DNA from: Ideonella livida
GTDB taxonomy: Bacteria; Pseudomonadota; Gammaproteobacteria; Burkholderiales; Burkholderiaceae_C
Assembly: GCF_010499455.1 (NCBI RefSeq)
Contig: NZ_JAAGOH010000014.1
Location: 1-64,000 of the forward strand
Reading direction: 5' to 3'
Length of the DNA: 64,000 bases
The position numbers were made by a program, and so were the translations under genes. Positions 28,151-36,841 of the stretch are shown piece by piece; position 1 is the first letter of the stretch, and each line of letters begins with the position of its first letter. The notes under the pieces were generated by a model. It saw nothing but the letters and a program-made list of their open reading frames with translations, did not search any database and had not been told where the DNA came from.

Positions 28151-29104
28151 ATGGACTCTTCTCAGCGTGTGCGCGCCATCCTTTCCTTCATCCATGTGGC
28201 CGATGCGGGCAGCTTTGCGGGCGGCGCCAGGTCACTGGGCATTTCCGCTGCGGCGGTCAGCAAGAACATCGCCGGGCTGGAGGCAGCCTTGGGCCTTCGA
28301 TTGATGAACCGCACCACCCGCACCCTCAGCCTCACCGAAGAGGGACAGGCGTACTTGCGACACGCCCGGATTGCGCTGGAGGCGCTGGACGCCGCCGCCG
28401 AAGTCGCCATGGCCCACCGTGCAACACCGACGGGCAAGGTCCGAATCTCCACGAGCATGGGCTTTGGCAAGGAGCAACTGGGGCCTGCTTTGCCGGGGCT
28501 GCTGGATCGTTACCCTGGCCTGTCCGTGGAGGTGGACTTTGATGACCGCCTCGTCGACCTGATTCACGACGGCTACGACATGGCACTGCGTGGCGGTCGC
28601 ATCGTGGATTCGTCGCTGGTGTCGCGCACCGTCTGCCAGTTCCACCTGGTCCTGGTGGCCTCGCCCGCCTACCTCGCACGCCACGGCATTCCGAGATCAC
28701 CCGATGATCTTGGCCGACACCGCCTGCTCACCCGCCGCTTTCTCGGGGGGCGGGTTCAGGCCTGGAGCTTTCGGGCCAACGATGGCAGTCTGCTGACCCT
28801 GAACACCGATGGCGCCGTGATGACCTTGTCCTCTCCCGAGTCCCTGACCGATGCCGCCGTGGCCGGTACGGGCATAGCCGAGGTGGGTGTGCACCACGCG
28901 TGGAAGCACCTACAGGCCGGCCGCTTGAGGCTGCTGCTGCTGGGTGCGCATCACCCCGGTCAGTTCGAGATGACCTTGCAATACCCCCACCGCGCGCTGG
29001 TGGCCCCTCGGGTCAGGGCCACGGTGGACCACCTGCTGGACCACTTTTCGAAGCTCGAGGAGCTGCACGTTCCTCTTGGTGAACTCCAGGCGCATGGGGC
29101 GTAG
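28151..29104 (+). CDS. LysR-family regulator of the reductase operon
   Basis: A LysR-type regulator of 317 aa with the N-terminal helix-turn-helix GGARSLGISAAAVSKNIAGLE and a central effector domain of the group that regulates YqhD-like or quinone reductase genes (GFGKEQLGPALPGLLDRYP, DLIHDGYDMALRGG). The ATG at 28151 is used; an upstream TTG at 28121 is less likely. It diverges from the YqhD-like operon, its probable target. Confidence 0.88.
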   Translation: MDSSQRVRAILSFIHVADAGSFAGGARSLGISAAAVSKNIAGLEAALGLRLMNRTTRTLSLTEEGQAYLRHARIALEALDAAAEVAMAHRATPTGKVRISTSMGFGKEQLGPALPGLLDRYPGLSVEVDFDDRLVDLIHDGYDMALRGGRIVDSSLVSRTVCQFHLVLVASPAYLARHGIPRSPDDLGRHRLLTRRFLGGRVQAWSFRANDGSLLTLNTDGAVMTLSSPESLTDAAVAGTGIAEVGVHHAWKHLQAGRLRLLLLGAHHPGQFEMTLQYPHRALVAPRVRATVDHLLDHFSKLEELHVPLGELQAHGA

Positions 29105-29513
29105 CTGCCCGGTGGCCTCGGCGCGACTCCGCTTCGCCGGCGGGAACCGGTCGTTCATGGTGTGACGCCACTGCCGGGCAACACGAACGGTCAACATCCA
29201 ACCGTACAGCGACGCGCAGCGTGGCGCTGGTCACTGTGGTCAACGTCGGCTTGATTTCGAACAGCGTGCGTCCGGCCGACCGGCTCGACCATCTGCTCAC
29301 GCTGCAAAGCTGCCCACCTGATTTCAACCGGCAGCTTCAGACTGGGGACGGTCGTTCGCCGTTCTAAAGCGAATGTCAGCGGCTGCCGGAACCGGTCATT
29401 GACCCTCCTCGTGCGAAGCGATTCCCCTCGCCGCCGACAACTTTCAGTCGGAATCTGTCGTCAGCCAGGTCGGCTCAAGAGGGAATGACCTTGGTCTTCG
29501 TGACCTGCTCCCC
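29105..29513. other. Non-coding region, 409 bp, between convergent genes
   Basis: No gene supported. It is less GC-rich than the flanking oxidase gene and rich in short degenerate repeats such as GGTCGTTC (29148 and 29350 areas) and CGGTCA-type blocks. The segment GTTCTAAAGCGAATGTCAGC near 29361 resembles one near 24975 and 24915 in the other flank of the reductase cassette. It may be a remnant of an insertion or a degraded intergenic repeat. Confidence 0.4.
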
Positions 29514-30983
29514 TCACTCCCGAAAAATCTTCCCCGGATTCATCACCCCCGCCGGGTCAAACGCGGCCTTGAGCTGGCGCATCAGCGCCAAGTCCAGCGC
29601 GGGCTTTGAGCGCTCCAGCCGGGCCACGTGCATCAGGCCGATGCCGTGTTCGGCGCTGATGCTGCCGCCCAGGGCCACGCTGGCTTCGTGGACGATGCGG
29701 TTGACCTGGGCGGCGGCGGCTTCGCAGGCCTCGGGTGTGGCGTAAACCTCGCGCGCGAGCACGCCGATGACGTGGATGTTGCCGTCGCCAATGTGGCCGG
29801 CGTGGCAGACGGTGATGCCGGGCACCTCGCCTTCCAGCTGGGCGGTGACCTGGGCGATGAACTCGGGCAGGCGGCCCACGGGCACCGAGGTGTCGTTGGA
29901 GACGGTGAAGCCGGCGCGTTTGTTGGCCTCAGAGATGTGGTGGCGCAGGTCCCACAGGCGCTGGGCCTTGGCCAGGTCGGTGGCCAGCGCGGCGTCTTCT
30001 GCCAGGCCGGCTTCCAGCGCGTGGCCCAGGGCGGCTTCCAGGGCGGCGCCGGCGTCCCAGCCGGCGTCGGGGGCGGCCACTTCCACCAGCAGCAGGTAGG
30101 GGTGAGAGGCCGCCAGCGGGCTGCACAGGCCGGGCACCTGCGTTTGCACCAGGTGCACCTGGCTGCGCGAGAGGATTTCAAAGGCCTCGATGCGCTCGCC
30201 CAGGTGGTCTTGCAGCAGGCGCAGCAGGTCTACGGCGGCTTGCACGCTGGCCAGGCCCACGCCGGCGCTGGCACTTTGGCGCAGCGGGGGGTGCAGGGCC
30301 AGCACGGCGGCGGTGATCACACCCAGCGTGCCCTCGGCGCCAATGAAGAGCTGCTTGAGGTCGTAGCCGGCGTTGTCTTTGCGCAGGGCGCGCAGGCCGT
30401 TCCACACCTGGCCGTCGGGCAGCACCACCTCCAGGCCCAGCACCAATTGGCGCATGTTGCCGTAGCGCAGCACCCCGGTGCCGCCGGCGTTGGTGGAGAC
30501 CAGCCCGCCCACCTGGCAGCTGCCCACGCTGCCCAGCAGCAGGGGGAACTGGCGGCCGGCGCTGGCGGCGGCTTCACGCACGGTGGCCAGCACGCAGCCG
30601 GCCTCGGCGGTGAGGGTGTTGTTGGCCGGGTCCACCGTGCGGATGCGGTTCAGGCGGCTGAGGTTGAGCAGCACGGCCGGGCGCCCGGGCAGGGCCACGG
30701 CGCCGCCGGTCAGCCCGGTGTTGCCGCCCTGCGGCACCACGGCCACACCGTGGGCAGCGCACAGGGCCACCACGGCGGCCACCTCGGCGGTGTTGCCGGG
30801 CTGCAGCACGGCCAGGGCCTGGCCTTGGTAGCGGCCGCGCCAGTCTTGCTGGAAGGCGGCGGTGTCGGCGGGCTGGGTCAGCACCCGGCGCGCGCCGATG
30901 TGCTGCGCGGCCTGGGCCAGAAAGGCGGCGGCATCCACCACCGGCGTGGCGGGCGGGCTGACGACGGATTGAGGGAGGGACAT
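29514..30983 (-). CDS. GlcD-like FAD-linked oxidase (2-hydroxyacid dehydrogenase)
   Basis: A 489-aa flavoprotein of the GlcD/D-lactate/D-2-hydroxyglutarate dehydrogenase family. The FAD-binding PCMH domain covers about residues 40-220 (VVPQGGNTGLTGGAV, LGSVGSCQVGGLVSTNAGG, GAEGTLGVIT). The C-terminal oxidase domain ends with HAGHIGDGNIHV and SISAEHGIGLMH, where the metal and substrate His residues sit. It lies 10 bp downstream of a Bug binding-protein gene, so the oxidised hydroxyacid is probably the imported substrate or a derivative of it. Confidence 0.88.
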   Translation of the reverse strand: MSLPQSVVSPPATPVVDAAAFLAQAAQHIGARRVLTQPADTAAFQQDWRGRYQGQALAVLQPGNTAEVAAVVALCAAHGVAVVPQGGNTGLTGGAVALPGRPAVLLNLSRLNRIRTVDPANNTLTAEAGCVLATVREAAASAGRQFPLLLGSVGSCQVGGLVSTNAGGTGVLRYGNMRQLVLGLEVVLPDGQVWNGLRALRKDNAGYDLKQLFIGAEGTLGVITAAVLALHPPLRQSASAGVGLASVQAAVDLLRLLQDHLGERIEAFEILSRSQVHLVQTQVPGLCSPLAASHPYLLLVEVAAPDAGWDAGAALEAALGHALEAGLAEDAALATDLAKAQRLWDLRHHISEANKRAGFTVSNDTSVPVGRLPEFIAQVTAQLEGEVPGITVCHAGHIGDGNIHVIGVLAREVYATPEACEAAAAQVNRIVHEASVALGGSISAEHGIGLMHVARLERSKPALDLALMRQLKAAFDPAGVMNPGKIFRE

Positions 30984-30993
30984 GGCGCCGCCC

Positions 30994-32001
30994 TCAGTCG
31001 TATTTCAGGCCGCCAATGGCCTTGATGACCGGGCCCCACTTGGCCAGCTCGGCCTTGACCTGCGCGGCCAGGGCCTCGGGGCCGCTGCCCACGGGGTTGG
31101 CGCTCAGGTCTTTGAGCTTGGCCTGCACCTCGGGGTCGGCCACCACGGCCTGCAGCTCCTTGGCCAGCAGGGCAGCCTGCGCGGCGGGCAGGCCGGCGGG
31201 GGCGAACACCGCGTTCCAGGTGTAGGTCTCGTAGCCGGGCAGGCCGGATTCGGCCACGGTGGGCACATCGGGGAACGAGGGTGAGCGCTTGGCGGTGGTG
31301 ACGGCGATGGCGCGTGCCGCGCCGCTGCGGATGTGCGAGGCCGCGCCGGTCAGCACGTCGAACAGGATGGGGATCTGCCCGCCGATCAGGTCGGCCATGG
31401 CGGGGCCACCGCCGCGGTAGGGCACATGGGGGATGTCCACATGGGCCATTTGCTTGAACAGCTCGCCCGAGAGGTGCGGCGGGGTGCCCACGCCCGAGCT
31501 GCCGTAGCTGAAGCGTTCGGGGGCGGCCTTGATCAGGGCGATCAGCTCGGCCAGGTTCTGCGCTTTGACCGACGGGTGCACCAGCACCACGTTGGGCACG
31601 GTGGCCAGCAGTGCAATGGGGGTGAAGTCTTTCACCGGGTCATAGGGCGGCTTGGTTTGGGCCAGCGGGTTGATGGCGTGTGTGGCCACCGTGCCCATCA
31701 GCAGGGTGTTGCCGTCAGCAGCGGCCCGGGCCACCTTGGTGGCGCCCACCATGCCACCGCCGCCGCCCACGTTTTCCACGATCAGGGTGCGGCCCAGGCG
31801 CTCGCCCAGCTTTTTGGCCACCAGGCGGCTCACCACGTCGGTGGCGCCACCGGCGGCAAAGGGCACCACCAGGGTGATGGGGCCTTTGCCGCTTTGCGCC
31901 CAGCTGGGGGCGGTGGCGGTCAAGCCGGTCAGGCTGGCCAGGCCCAGGCCGCTGTGGGCCAGCCAGGTGCGGCGGGTGAGGGTGGGGATGCGGGGGGCCA
32001 T
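30994..32001 (-). CDS. Bug-family (TctC-like) periplasmic binding protein
   Basis: A 335-aa extracytoplasmic receptor of the tripartite tricarboxylate transporter (Bug) family. The N-terminus has RRTWLAHSG followed by a hydrophobic signal ending at SWAQS. Typical motifs are ITLVVPFAAGGATDVVSR, VGATKVARAAADG, PYRGGGPAMADLIGGQI and PAGLPAAQAALL. ATG at 32001 is chosen for the signal peptide. Many Bug receptors in Burkholderiales are orphans; no TctA or TctB membrane partner is seen in the window. Operonic with the GlcD-like oxidase. Confidence 0.9.
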   Translation of the reverse strand: MAPRIPTLTRRTWLAHSGLGLASLTGLTATAPSWAQSGKGPITLVVPFAAGGATDVVSRLVAKKLGERLGRTLIVENVGGGGGMVGATKVARAAADGNTLLMGTVATHAINPLAQTKPPYDPVKDFTPIALLATVPNVVLVHPSVKAQNLAELIALIKAAPERFSYGSSGVGTPPHLSGELFKQMAHVDIPHVPYRGGGPAMADLIGGQIPILFDVLTGAASHIRSGAARAIAVTTAKRSPSFPDVPTVAESGLPGYETYTWNAVFAPAGLPAAQAALLAKELQAVVADPEVQAKLKDLSANPVGSGPEALAAQVKAELAKWGPVIKAIGGLKYD

Positions 32002-32095
32002 GGCATGTCTCCAAAGAAGAGGGTGGTTCCGGGCTCGTGGAGCAGGCGCCACATGGCCCGGTTGCGGGCATCCTATTTGGTGATGGCTGGCGACG

Positions 32096-32124
32096 TGAAA
32101 TAGAGAATCGTGATGCTTCCATCA
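32096..32124. promoter_or_regulatory. 29-bp element shared with the promoter at 23.6 kb
   Basis: This begins TGAAATAGA, ends GCTTCCATCA, and matches 24 of 29 bases of 23617-23645. It lies 95 bp before the Bug receptor gene at 32001, in the same orientation relative to the minus-strand operon as the first copy has to the ThDP decarboxylase operon. Confidence 0.55.
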
Positions 32125-32174
32125 TCCGCCGGCATGCCCGGGGAGAAACCCGCAGTGCCCTGCAGGCGGGTGGC

Positions 32175-33110
32175 TCAAGCCCCAATCCAGCGGGCCGGCC
32201 ATTCGCCTTGGGCCACCATGCGCTGGATGACCTCCACCACCAGGGCCTGCACGGCATGGGTGGCAGCGGTGCCGGGCCGGGCCACATGGGTGGCGCACAC
32301 CACACGCCGGCGGATGCCGGGCTGGGTGAGGCGGGCGGCCTGCAGGCGGCCGGCGGCCACCTCGGCCGCCACCGAGCCGGGCGGCAAGATGGTGGCGCCC
32401 AGGCCGGCCTCCACCGCACGCTTCACGCTGGCCAGGGCTTCGATCTCGGCCACCACGTCCAGGGTCACGTCCAGCGGGGCGCAGGCCTCGTCGATCACGC
32501 GGCGCAGGCCGTGCTCGCGCCCCGGCAGCACCAGGGGCCAATGCGCCAGCGCGGCCAGGGGCAGTTCGGCCGGCAGCGGGTGGGGGCGTGCGGGGTCGGC
32601 GGCGGTCACCAGCACCAGCTGCTCCTCCAGCAGGGGCAGCTTGGCCAGGCCGGGCTCGGGGGCGTCGCCCAGCAGCACGCCCACGTCCAGCCGGCCGGCC
32701 AGCAGCCATTCACGCAGAAAGCCGCTGTAGGCCTCCACCAGCTTGAGCCGCACCTGCGGAAAGCGCGCCCGGCAGGCCTGCAGGATGGGCAGGGTGGCGG
32801 CCATGGCCAGGGTGGTGGGCAGGCCCACGGCCACCTCGCCGCGCAGCACGGTGCCTTCGTCGCGCACGGCCATGCGGGCGCGTTCTACATCGGCCAGCAC
32901 CACGCGGGCGTGCTCCAGAAACACCTGGCCGGCCGGGGTGAGGCTGACCCCACGGGAGCTGCGCAGCAAGAGGCGGGCGCCCAGCTCTTGCTCCAGCGCG
33001 GCGAGCTGCTGGCTCAAGGAGGGTTGGGCCACATGCAGGCGGGTGGCGGCCTTGAGCAGGCTGCCGGCCTCGCTGATGCCGACGAAATAACGCAGCTGGC
33101 GCAGGTCCAT
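32175..33110 (-). CDS. LysR-family transcriptional regulator
   Basis: A LysR-type regulator of 311 aa. Its N-terminus (MDLRQLRYFVGISEAGSLL, AATRLHVAQPSLSQQLAAL) resembles the Nac/CynR-like subgroup. The effector domain contains PLVLPGREHGLRRVIDEAC. It diverges from the MaoC-type hydratase gene across 136 bp and lies upstream of the Bug receptor/GlcD operon, so it may control either or both. The intergenic gap carries LysR-like repeats. Confidence 0.88.
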   Translation of the reverse strand: MDLRQLRYFVGISEAGSLLKAATRLHVAQPSLSQQLAALEQELGARLLLRSSRGVSLTPAGQVFLEHARVVLADVERARMAVRDEGTVLRGEVAVGLPTTLAMAATLPILQACRARFPQVRLKLVEAYSGFLREWLLAGRLDVGVLLGDAPEPGLAKLPLLEEQLVLVTAADPARPHPLPAELPLAALAHWPLVLPGREHGLRRVIDEACAPLDVTLDVVAEIEALASVKRAVEAGLGATILPPGSVAAEVAAGRLQAARLTQPGIRRRVVCATHVARPGTAATHAVQALVVEVIQRMVAQGEWPARWIGA

Positions 33111-33112
33111 GG

Positions 33113-33147
33113 GTATAGGCTGGAGTTATACAAACTAGCTATACAAA
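33113..33147. promoter_or_regulatory. LysR-type sites upstream of the hydratase operon
   Basis: GTATA (33113-33117) and TATAC (33127-33131) form a 5-bp-arm inverted repeat over 19 bp. TATACAAA is directly repeated at 33127-33134 and 33140-33147, 13 bp apart. The sites are 3-37 bp upstream of the LysR start and about 100 bp before the divergent gene. Confidence 0.5.
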
Positions 33148-33246
33148 GTATTTCACAGATACCTTGGGGCTCCGCAGAATGCCGCCACGGCCTCTGCAAC
33201 AGGGGTCAAGCCAAGCCCCACACGCCCTCTGCCGGACCTTTGCCCT

Positions 33247-34137
33247 ATGACCGCCACGCCCCCGCTGGACCTGCCCCACTTGCAGACCTGGATCGGCCGC
33301 ACCGAGACGCTGGCTGACACCCTGACCGCCGCCCCGCTGCACGCCCTGACCGCCACGCTGGACCGCACCGACCCGCCGGTGGGCCCGCACGACAGCCTGC
33401 CCCCGGCCTGGCATTGGCTGTACTTTTTGCCCGCGCACCGGCAAAGCGAGATTGGGCCCGACGGCCATGCGCAGCGCGGCGGCTTTTTGCCCCCGGTGCC
33501 GCTGCCGCGCCGCATGTGGGCCGGCAGCCGGCTGCAGTTTCTGGCGCCCATGCGGGTGGGGCAGGCGCTGCAGCGCGTCTCGCGCATCACCGATGTGCAG
33601 GCCAAAGACGGGCGCACCGGCCCGCTGGTGTTTGTGAAGGTGCGCCACGAGGTGTCGGCCGACGGCGTGCTGGCGGTGGTGGACGCGCACGACATCGTCT
33701 ACCGCGGCCTGCCCGCACCGGGTGAGGCGCCACCGGCGCCGGTGGCCGCCCCCGGCGGGGCCCTGGACGGCGCGGCAGGTGCCGAAACCTGGCAGCGCAC
33801 CGTGGTGCCCGATGACGTGGCGCTGTTTCGCTACTCGGCGCTCACCTTCAACGGCCACCGCATCCACTACGACCGCCGCTATGTGACCCAGGTGGAGGGC
33901 TACCCCGGCCTGATCGTGCACGGCCCGCTGATCGCCACCCTGCTGCTGGACCTGCTGCGCCGCGAGCGCCCGCAGGCCCGGGTGACGGGCTTCCAGTTCA
34001 AGGCCGTCTCGCCCGTGTTTGATGTGGCGCCCTTCACCCTGCACGGCCGCCCCTTGGCCGATGGCCGGGTGAGCCTGTGGGCCTGCACCCCCGGCGGCCA
34101 CCTGGCCATGCAGGCCGAGGCCACGCTGGCGCCTTGA
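33247..34137 (+). CDS. MaoC-type enoyl-CoA hydratase (mesaconyl/itaconyl-CoA hydratase-like)
   Basis: A 296-aa protein with two hot-dog domains: an N-terminal FAS1-like dehydratase domain and a C-terminal MaoC domain. The hydratase motif is visible as YSALTFNGHRIHYDRRYV, and VHGPLIATLLLDLL is typical of the fungal HTD2/mesaconyl-C4-CoA hydratase group. Such enzymes hydrate mesaconyl-C4-CoA or itaconyl-CoA to citramalyl-CoA. In this cluster, with a CaiB transferase and a CitE-like lyase, that role is the best fit. The reaction is inferred, not shown. Confidence 0.8.
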   Translation: MTATPPLDLPHLQTWIGRTETLADTLTAAPLHALTATLDRTDPPVGPHDSLPPAWHWLYFLPAHRQSEIGPDGHAQRGGFLPPVPLPRRMWAGSRLQFLAPMRVGQALQRVSRITDVQAKDGRTGPLVFVKVRHEVSADGVLAVVDAHDIVYRGLPAPGEAPPAPVAAPGGALDGAAGAETWQRTVVPDDVALFRYSALTFNGHRIHYDRRYVTQVEGYPGLIVHGPLIATLLLDLLRRERPQARVTGFQFKAVSPVFDVAPFTLHGRPLADGRVSLWACTPGGHLAMQAEATLAP

Positions 34138-34221
34138 GCCAAGGCGGCGCACGGGGCTGACCGCCTTCGCCGCCCTGGCCACCCTGGCCGCCCCCCCCTG
34201 AATCCGCTTGTGGTGTTCTGT

Positions 34222-34245
34222 GGCCACGGCTGACTTGCCGTGGCC
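34222..34245 (+). other. Hairpin between hydratase and acyl-CoA dehydrogenase genes
   Basis: Perfect 9-bp arms GGCCACGGC (34222-34230) and GCCGTGGCC (34237-34245) flank a 6-nt loop, with no T-run. The 177-bp gap holds nothing else. It could be an mRNA processing or attenuation structure. Confidence 0.4.
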
Positions 34246-34314
34246 GGGACGGCCTGCGCCTGCGCGGGCGGCCCGCACCTACCGCTCTGTCCATTCCGCT
34301 TTGACCTGACCGCC

Positions 34315-35472
34315 ATGCACACCCCTGACGACCACACCGAAATCCGTGACGCCGTGCGCCAACTCTGCCGCCAGTTCCCCGACGAGTACCACCGCCGCGT
34401 GGACGAGCAGCGCGCCTACCCCGAGGACTTCGTCACCGCCCTCACCGAGGCGGGCTGGATGTCGGCGCTGATCCCGCAGGAATACGGCGGCGCCGGCCTG
34501 TCCATGGCCGAGGCCAGCGTCATCATGGAAGAGATCAACCGCTCGGGCGGCAACTCCGGCGCCTGCCACGGGCAGATGTACGTGATGAACGCCATCGTGC
34601 GCAGCGGCTCGGCGGCGCAAAAGCAGCGCTACCTGCCCGCCATTGCCGCAGGACAGCTGCGGGTGCAGGCCATGGGCGTGACCGAGCCCACCACCGGCAG
34701 CGACACCACCAAGCTCAAGACCACCGCCGTGAAGAAGGACGGCCGCTGGGTCATCAACGGCCAGAAGGTGTGGATCTCCCGCGTGCAACACAGCGATCTG
34801 ATGATCCTGCTGGCGCGCACCACGCCGCTGGCCGAGGTGCAGAAAAAGACCGAGGGCCTGAGCTGCTTCCTGATCGATCTGAAAGAGGCCGTGGGCCACG
34901 GCCTGACGGTGCGGCCCATCGCCAACATGGTCAACCACGAGACCAATGAGCTGTTCTTCGACCACCTGGAGATCCCCGAAGAGAACCTGCTGGGCGAGCT
35001 GGGCAAGGGATTCCGCACCATCCTGGACGGGCTCAATGCCGAGCGCACGCTGATCGCCGCCGAGTGCATTGGCGACGGCTACTGGTTCATTGAGCGCGCC
35101 ACCCGCTACGCCAACGAGCGCAGCGTGTTTGGCCGCAAGATCGGCCAGAACCAGGGCGTGCAGTTCCCCATTGCCGATGCCTACATCGAGCTGGAGGCCG
35201 CCAACCTGATGCGCTGGAAGGCCTGCCAGAAGATCGACGCCCACCAGAACGCCGGTGCCGAGGCCAACATGGCCAAGTACCTGGCCGCCAAGGCCAGCTG
35301 GGAGGCGGCCAACGTCTGCCTGCAAACGCACGGCGGCTTTGGCTTTGCCTGCGAATACGACGTGGAGCGCAAGTTCCGCGAGACCCGGCTCTACCAGGTG
35401 GCGCCCATCTCCACCAACATGATCTTCAGCTACGTGGCCGAGCACGTGCTGGGTCTGCCCAAGTCTTATTGA
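34315..35472 (+). CDS. Acyl-CoA dehydrogenase family protein
   Basis: An FAD-dependent acyl-CoA dehydrogenase of 385 aa that passes electrons to EtfAB, encoded nearby. FAD-binding motifs are MGVTEPTTGSDTTK and WISRVQHSD, with QTHGGFGFACEYDVERKF in the C-terminal domain. Where short- and medium-chain enzymes have the catalytic Glu in a Y-E-G-T motif, this protein reads YQVAPIS, so the base, if present, must lie elsewhere, as in the isovaleryl-CoA and long-chain groups. The ATG at 34315 is preferred to an earlier in-frame start. Substrate is unknown; methylsuccinyl-CoA or a related dicarboxyl-CoA is possible from context. Confidence 0.88.
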   Translation: MHTPDDHTEIRDAVRQLCRQFPDEYHRRVDEQRAYPEDFVTALTEAGWMSALIPQEYGGAGLSMAEASVIMEEINRSGGNSGACHGQMYVMNAIVRSGSAAQKQRYLPAIAAGQLRVQAMGVTEPTTGSDTTKLKTTAVKKDGRWVINGQKVWISRVQHSDLMILLARTTPLAEVQKKTEGLSCFLIDLKEAVGHGLTVRPIANMVNHETNELFFDHLEIPEENLLGELGKGFRTILDGLNAERTLIAAECIGDGYWFIERATRYANERSVFGRKIGQNQGVQFPIADAYIELEAANLMRWKACQKIDAHQNAGAEANMAKYLAAKASWEAANVCLQTHGGFGFACEYDVERKFRETRLYQVAPISTNMIFSYVAEHVLGLPKSY

Positions 35473-35490
35473 CTGTTTGCCCCCGGCCCG

Positions 35491-35563
35491 CCGCCCTGCG
35501 GTCGTCTGGCCACCCCCCGAGGGGGTCTCAAGAAGCCTTGGGGCGGCCCGGCGGCTTCTTGAG
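35491..35563. repeat. Dispersed hairpin repeat, copy 1
   Basis: This carries CCCCCGAGGGGGT followed by a perfect 11-bp inverted repeat, CTCAAGAAGCC (35527-35537) and GGCTTCTTGAG (35553-35563), with GGGGCGGCCC in the loop. A second, inverted copy is at 49375-49443. It fills the gap between the acyl-CoA dehydrogenase and CoA-transferase genes and may form a strong RNA hairpin. Confidence 0.75.
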
Positions 35564-35590
35564 TGCCGCCTCTTCACAGGAGTCTCAATC

Positions 35591-36793
35591 GTGGAACGCC
35601 CCTTGGATGGCCTCACCGTGCTCTCGCTGGAGCATGCGGTGGCCGCCCCCTTGTGCACCCGCCAGCTGGCCGACTTGGGCGCCCGGGTCATCAAGATCGA
35701 GCGCCCTGACAGCGGCGACTTTGCCCGCGGCTACGACCGCCGCGTGCACGGCCAGTCGTCCTACTTTGTGTGGCTCAACCGTGGCAAAGAAAGCCTGGCG
35801 CTGGACCTGAAGCACCCGCGCGCCGCCGCCACCCTGGCCGCGCTGCTGGCGCAGGCCGACGTGCTGGTGCAAAACCTGGCGCCCGGCGCCGCCGCCCGCA
35901 TGGGGCTGGACTTCGACAGCCTGCAGGCCCGTCATCCCCGGCTCATCGTCTGCGACATCTCAGGCTATGGCGACGACCCGCAGCGCCCCGGCCCCTACCG
36001 TGACAAAAAGGCCTACGACCTGCTGATCCAGAGCGAGTCGGGCTTTCTTTCGGTGACGGGCACGCCCGAGGCGCCGGCCAAGGCGGGGGCCTCCATTGCC
36101 GACATCGCCGCCGGCATGCACGCCTACAGCGCCGTGCTGGCGGCCCTGCTGCAGCGCGGCCGCACGGGGCAGGGCAGCCGCATCGACGTGTCGATGCTGG
36201 AATGCATGACCGAGTGGATGGGCAACCCGCTGTACTACAGCTTTGAGGGGGCCGAGCCGCCGCCGCGCGCCGGCGCGGCCCATGCCAGCATCTACCCCTA
36301 TGGCCCCTTCCGGGCGGGCGATGGCCGCACCGTGATGCTGGGCCTGCAGAACGAGCGCGAGTGGGTGGGGTTCTGCCGCGAGGTGCTGCGCCAGCCCGAG
36401 CTGGCCAGCGACGAGCGCTTTGCCAGCAACCCCCTGCGCTCGCGCCACCGTGAGGCGCTGCGCGGCCTGATCGAGGCCGCCTTCGCCACGCTGGACGCCG
36501 ACGAGGTGGGCCGCCGGCTGGACACCGCCCAGATTGCCAACGCCCAGGTGCGCGACATGCACGCGGTGTGGGCCCACCCGCAGCTGCAGGCGCGCCAGCG
36601 CTGGACCACGGTCAACACCCCGGCCGGCCCCGTGCCCGCCCTGCTGCCGCCGGCCAGCCAGAGCAGCTTTGCCCCGCGCATGGACGCCGTGCCCGCCCTG
36701 GGCCAGCACACCGCCGCCCTGCTGGCCGAGCTGGGCCTGAGCGCCCAGGACATCGCCGCGCTGCAGGCCGATGGCGCCATTCGGCTGGGCTGA
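35591..36793 (+). CDS. CaiB/BaiF family (class III) CoA-transferase
   Basis: A 400-aa CoA-transferase that moves CoA between a donor acyl-CoA and a carboxylic acid, activating the pathway substrate. Family motifs are VLSLEHAVAAPLCTRQLADLGA, GYDRRVHGQSSYFVWLNRGKE (in two segments), VLVQNLAPGAAARMGLD and YDLLIQSESGFLSVTG. The start is GTG at 35591 with CAGGAG 11 nt upstream. Nearest functional analogues in such clusters are succinyl-CoA:mesaconate/itaconate/citramalate CoA-transferases. Substrate is not provable from sequence. Confidence 0.88.
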   Translation: MERPLDGLTVLSLEHAVAAPLCTRQLADLGARVIKIERPDSGDFARGYDRRVHGQSSYFVWLNRGKESLALDLKHPRAAATLAALLAQADVLVQNLAPGAAARMGLDFDSLQARHPRLIVCDISGYGDDPQRPGPYRDKKAYDLLIQSESGFLSVTGTPEAPAKAGASIADIAAGMHAYSAVLAALLQRGRTGQGSRIDVSMLECMTEWMGNPLYYSFEGAEPPPRAGAAHASIYPYGPFRAGDGRTVMLGLQNEREWVGFCREVLRQPELASDERFASNPLRSRHREALRGLIEAAFATLDADEVGRRLDTAQIANAQVRDMHAVWAHPQLQARQRWTTVNTPAGPVPALLPPASQSSFAPRMDAVPALGQHTAALLAELGLSAQDIAALQADGAIRLG

Positions 36794-36841
36794 ACGCCCG
36801 CCGCGGCCTTCCTCACCCCACCACAAGACCGGAGACTTCCC

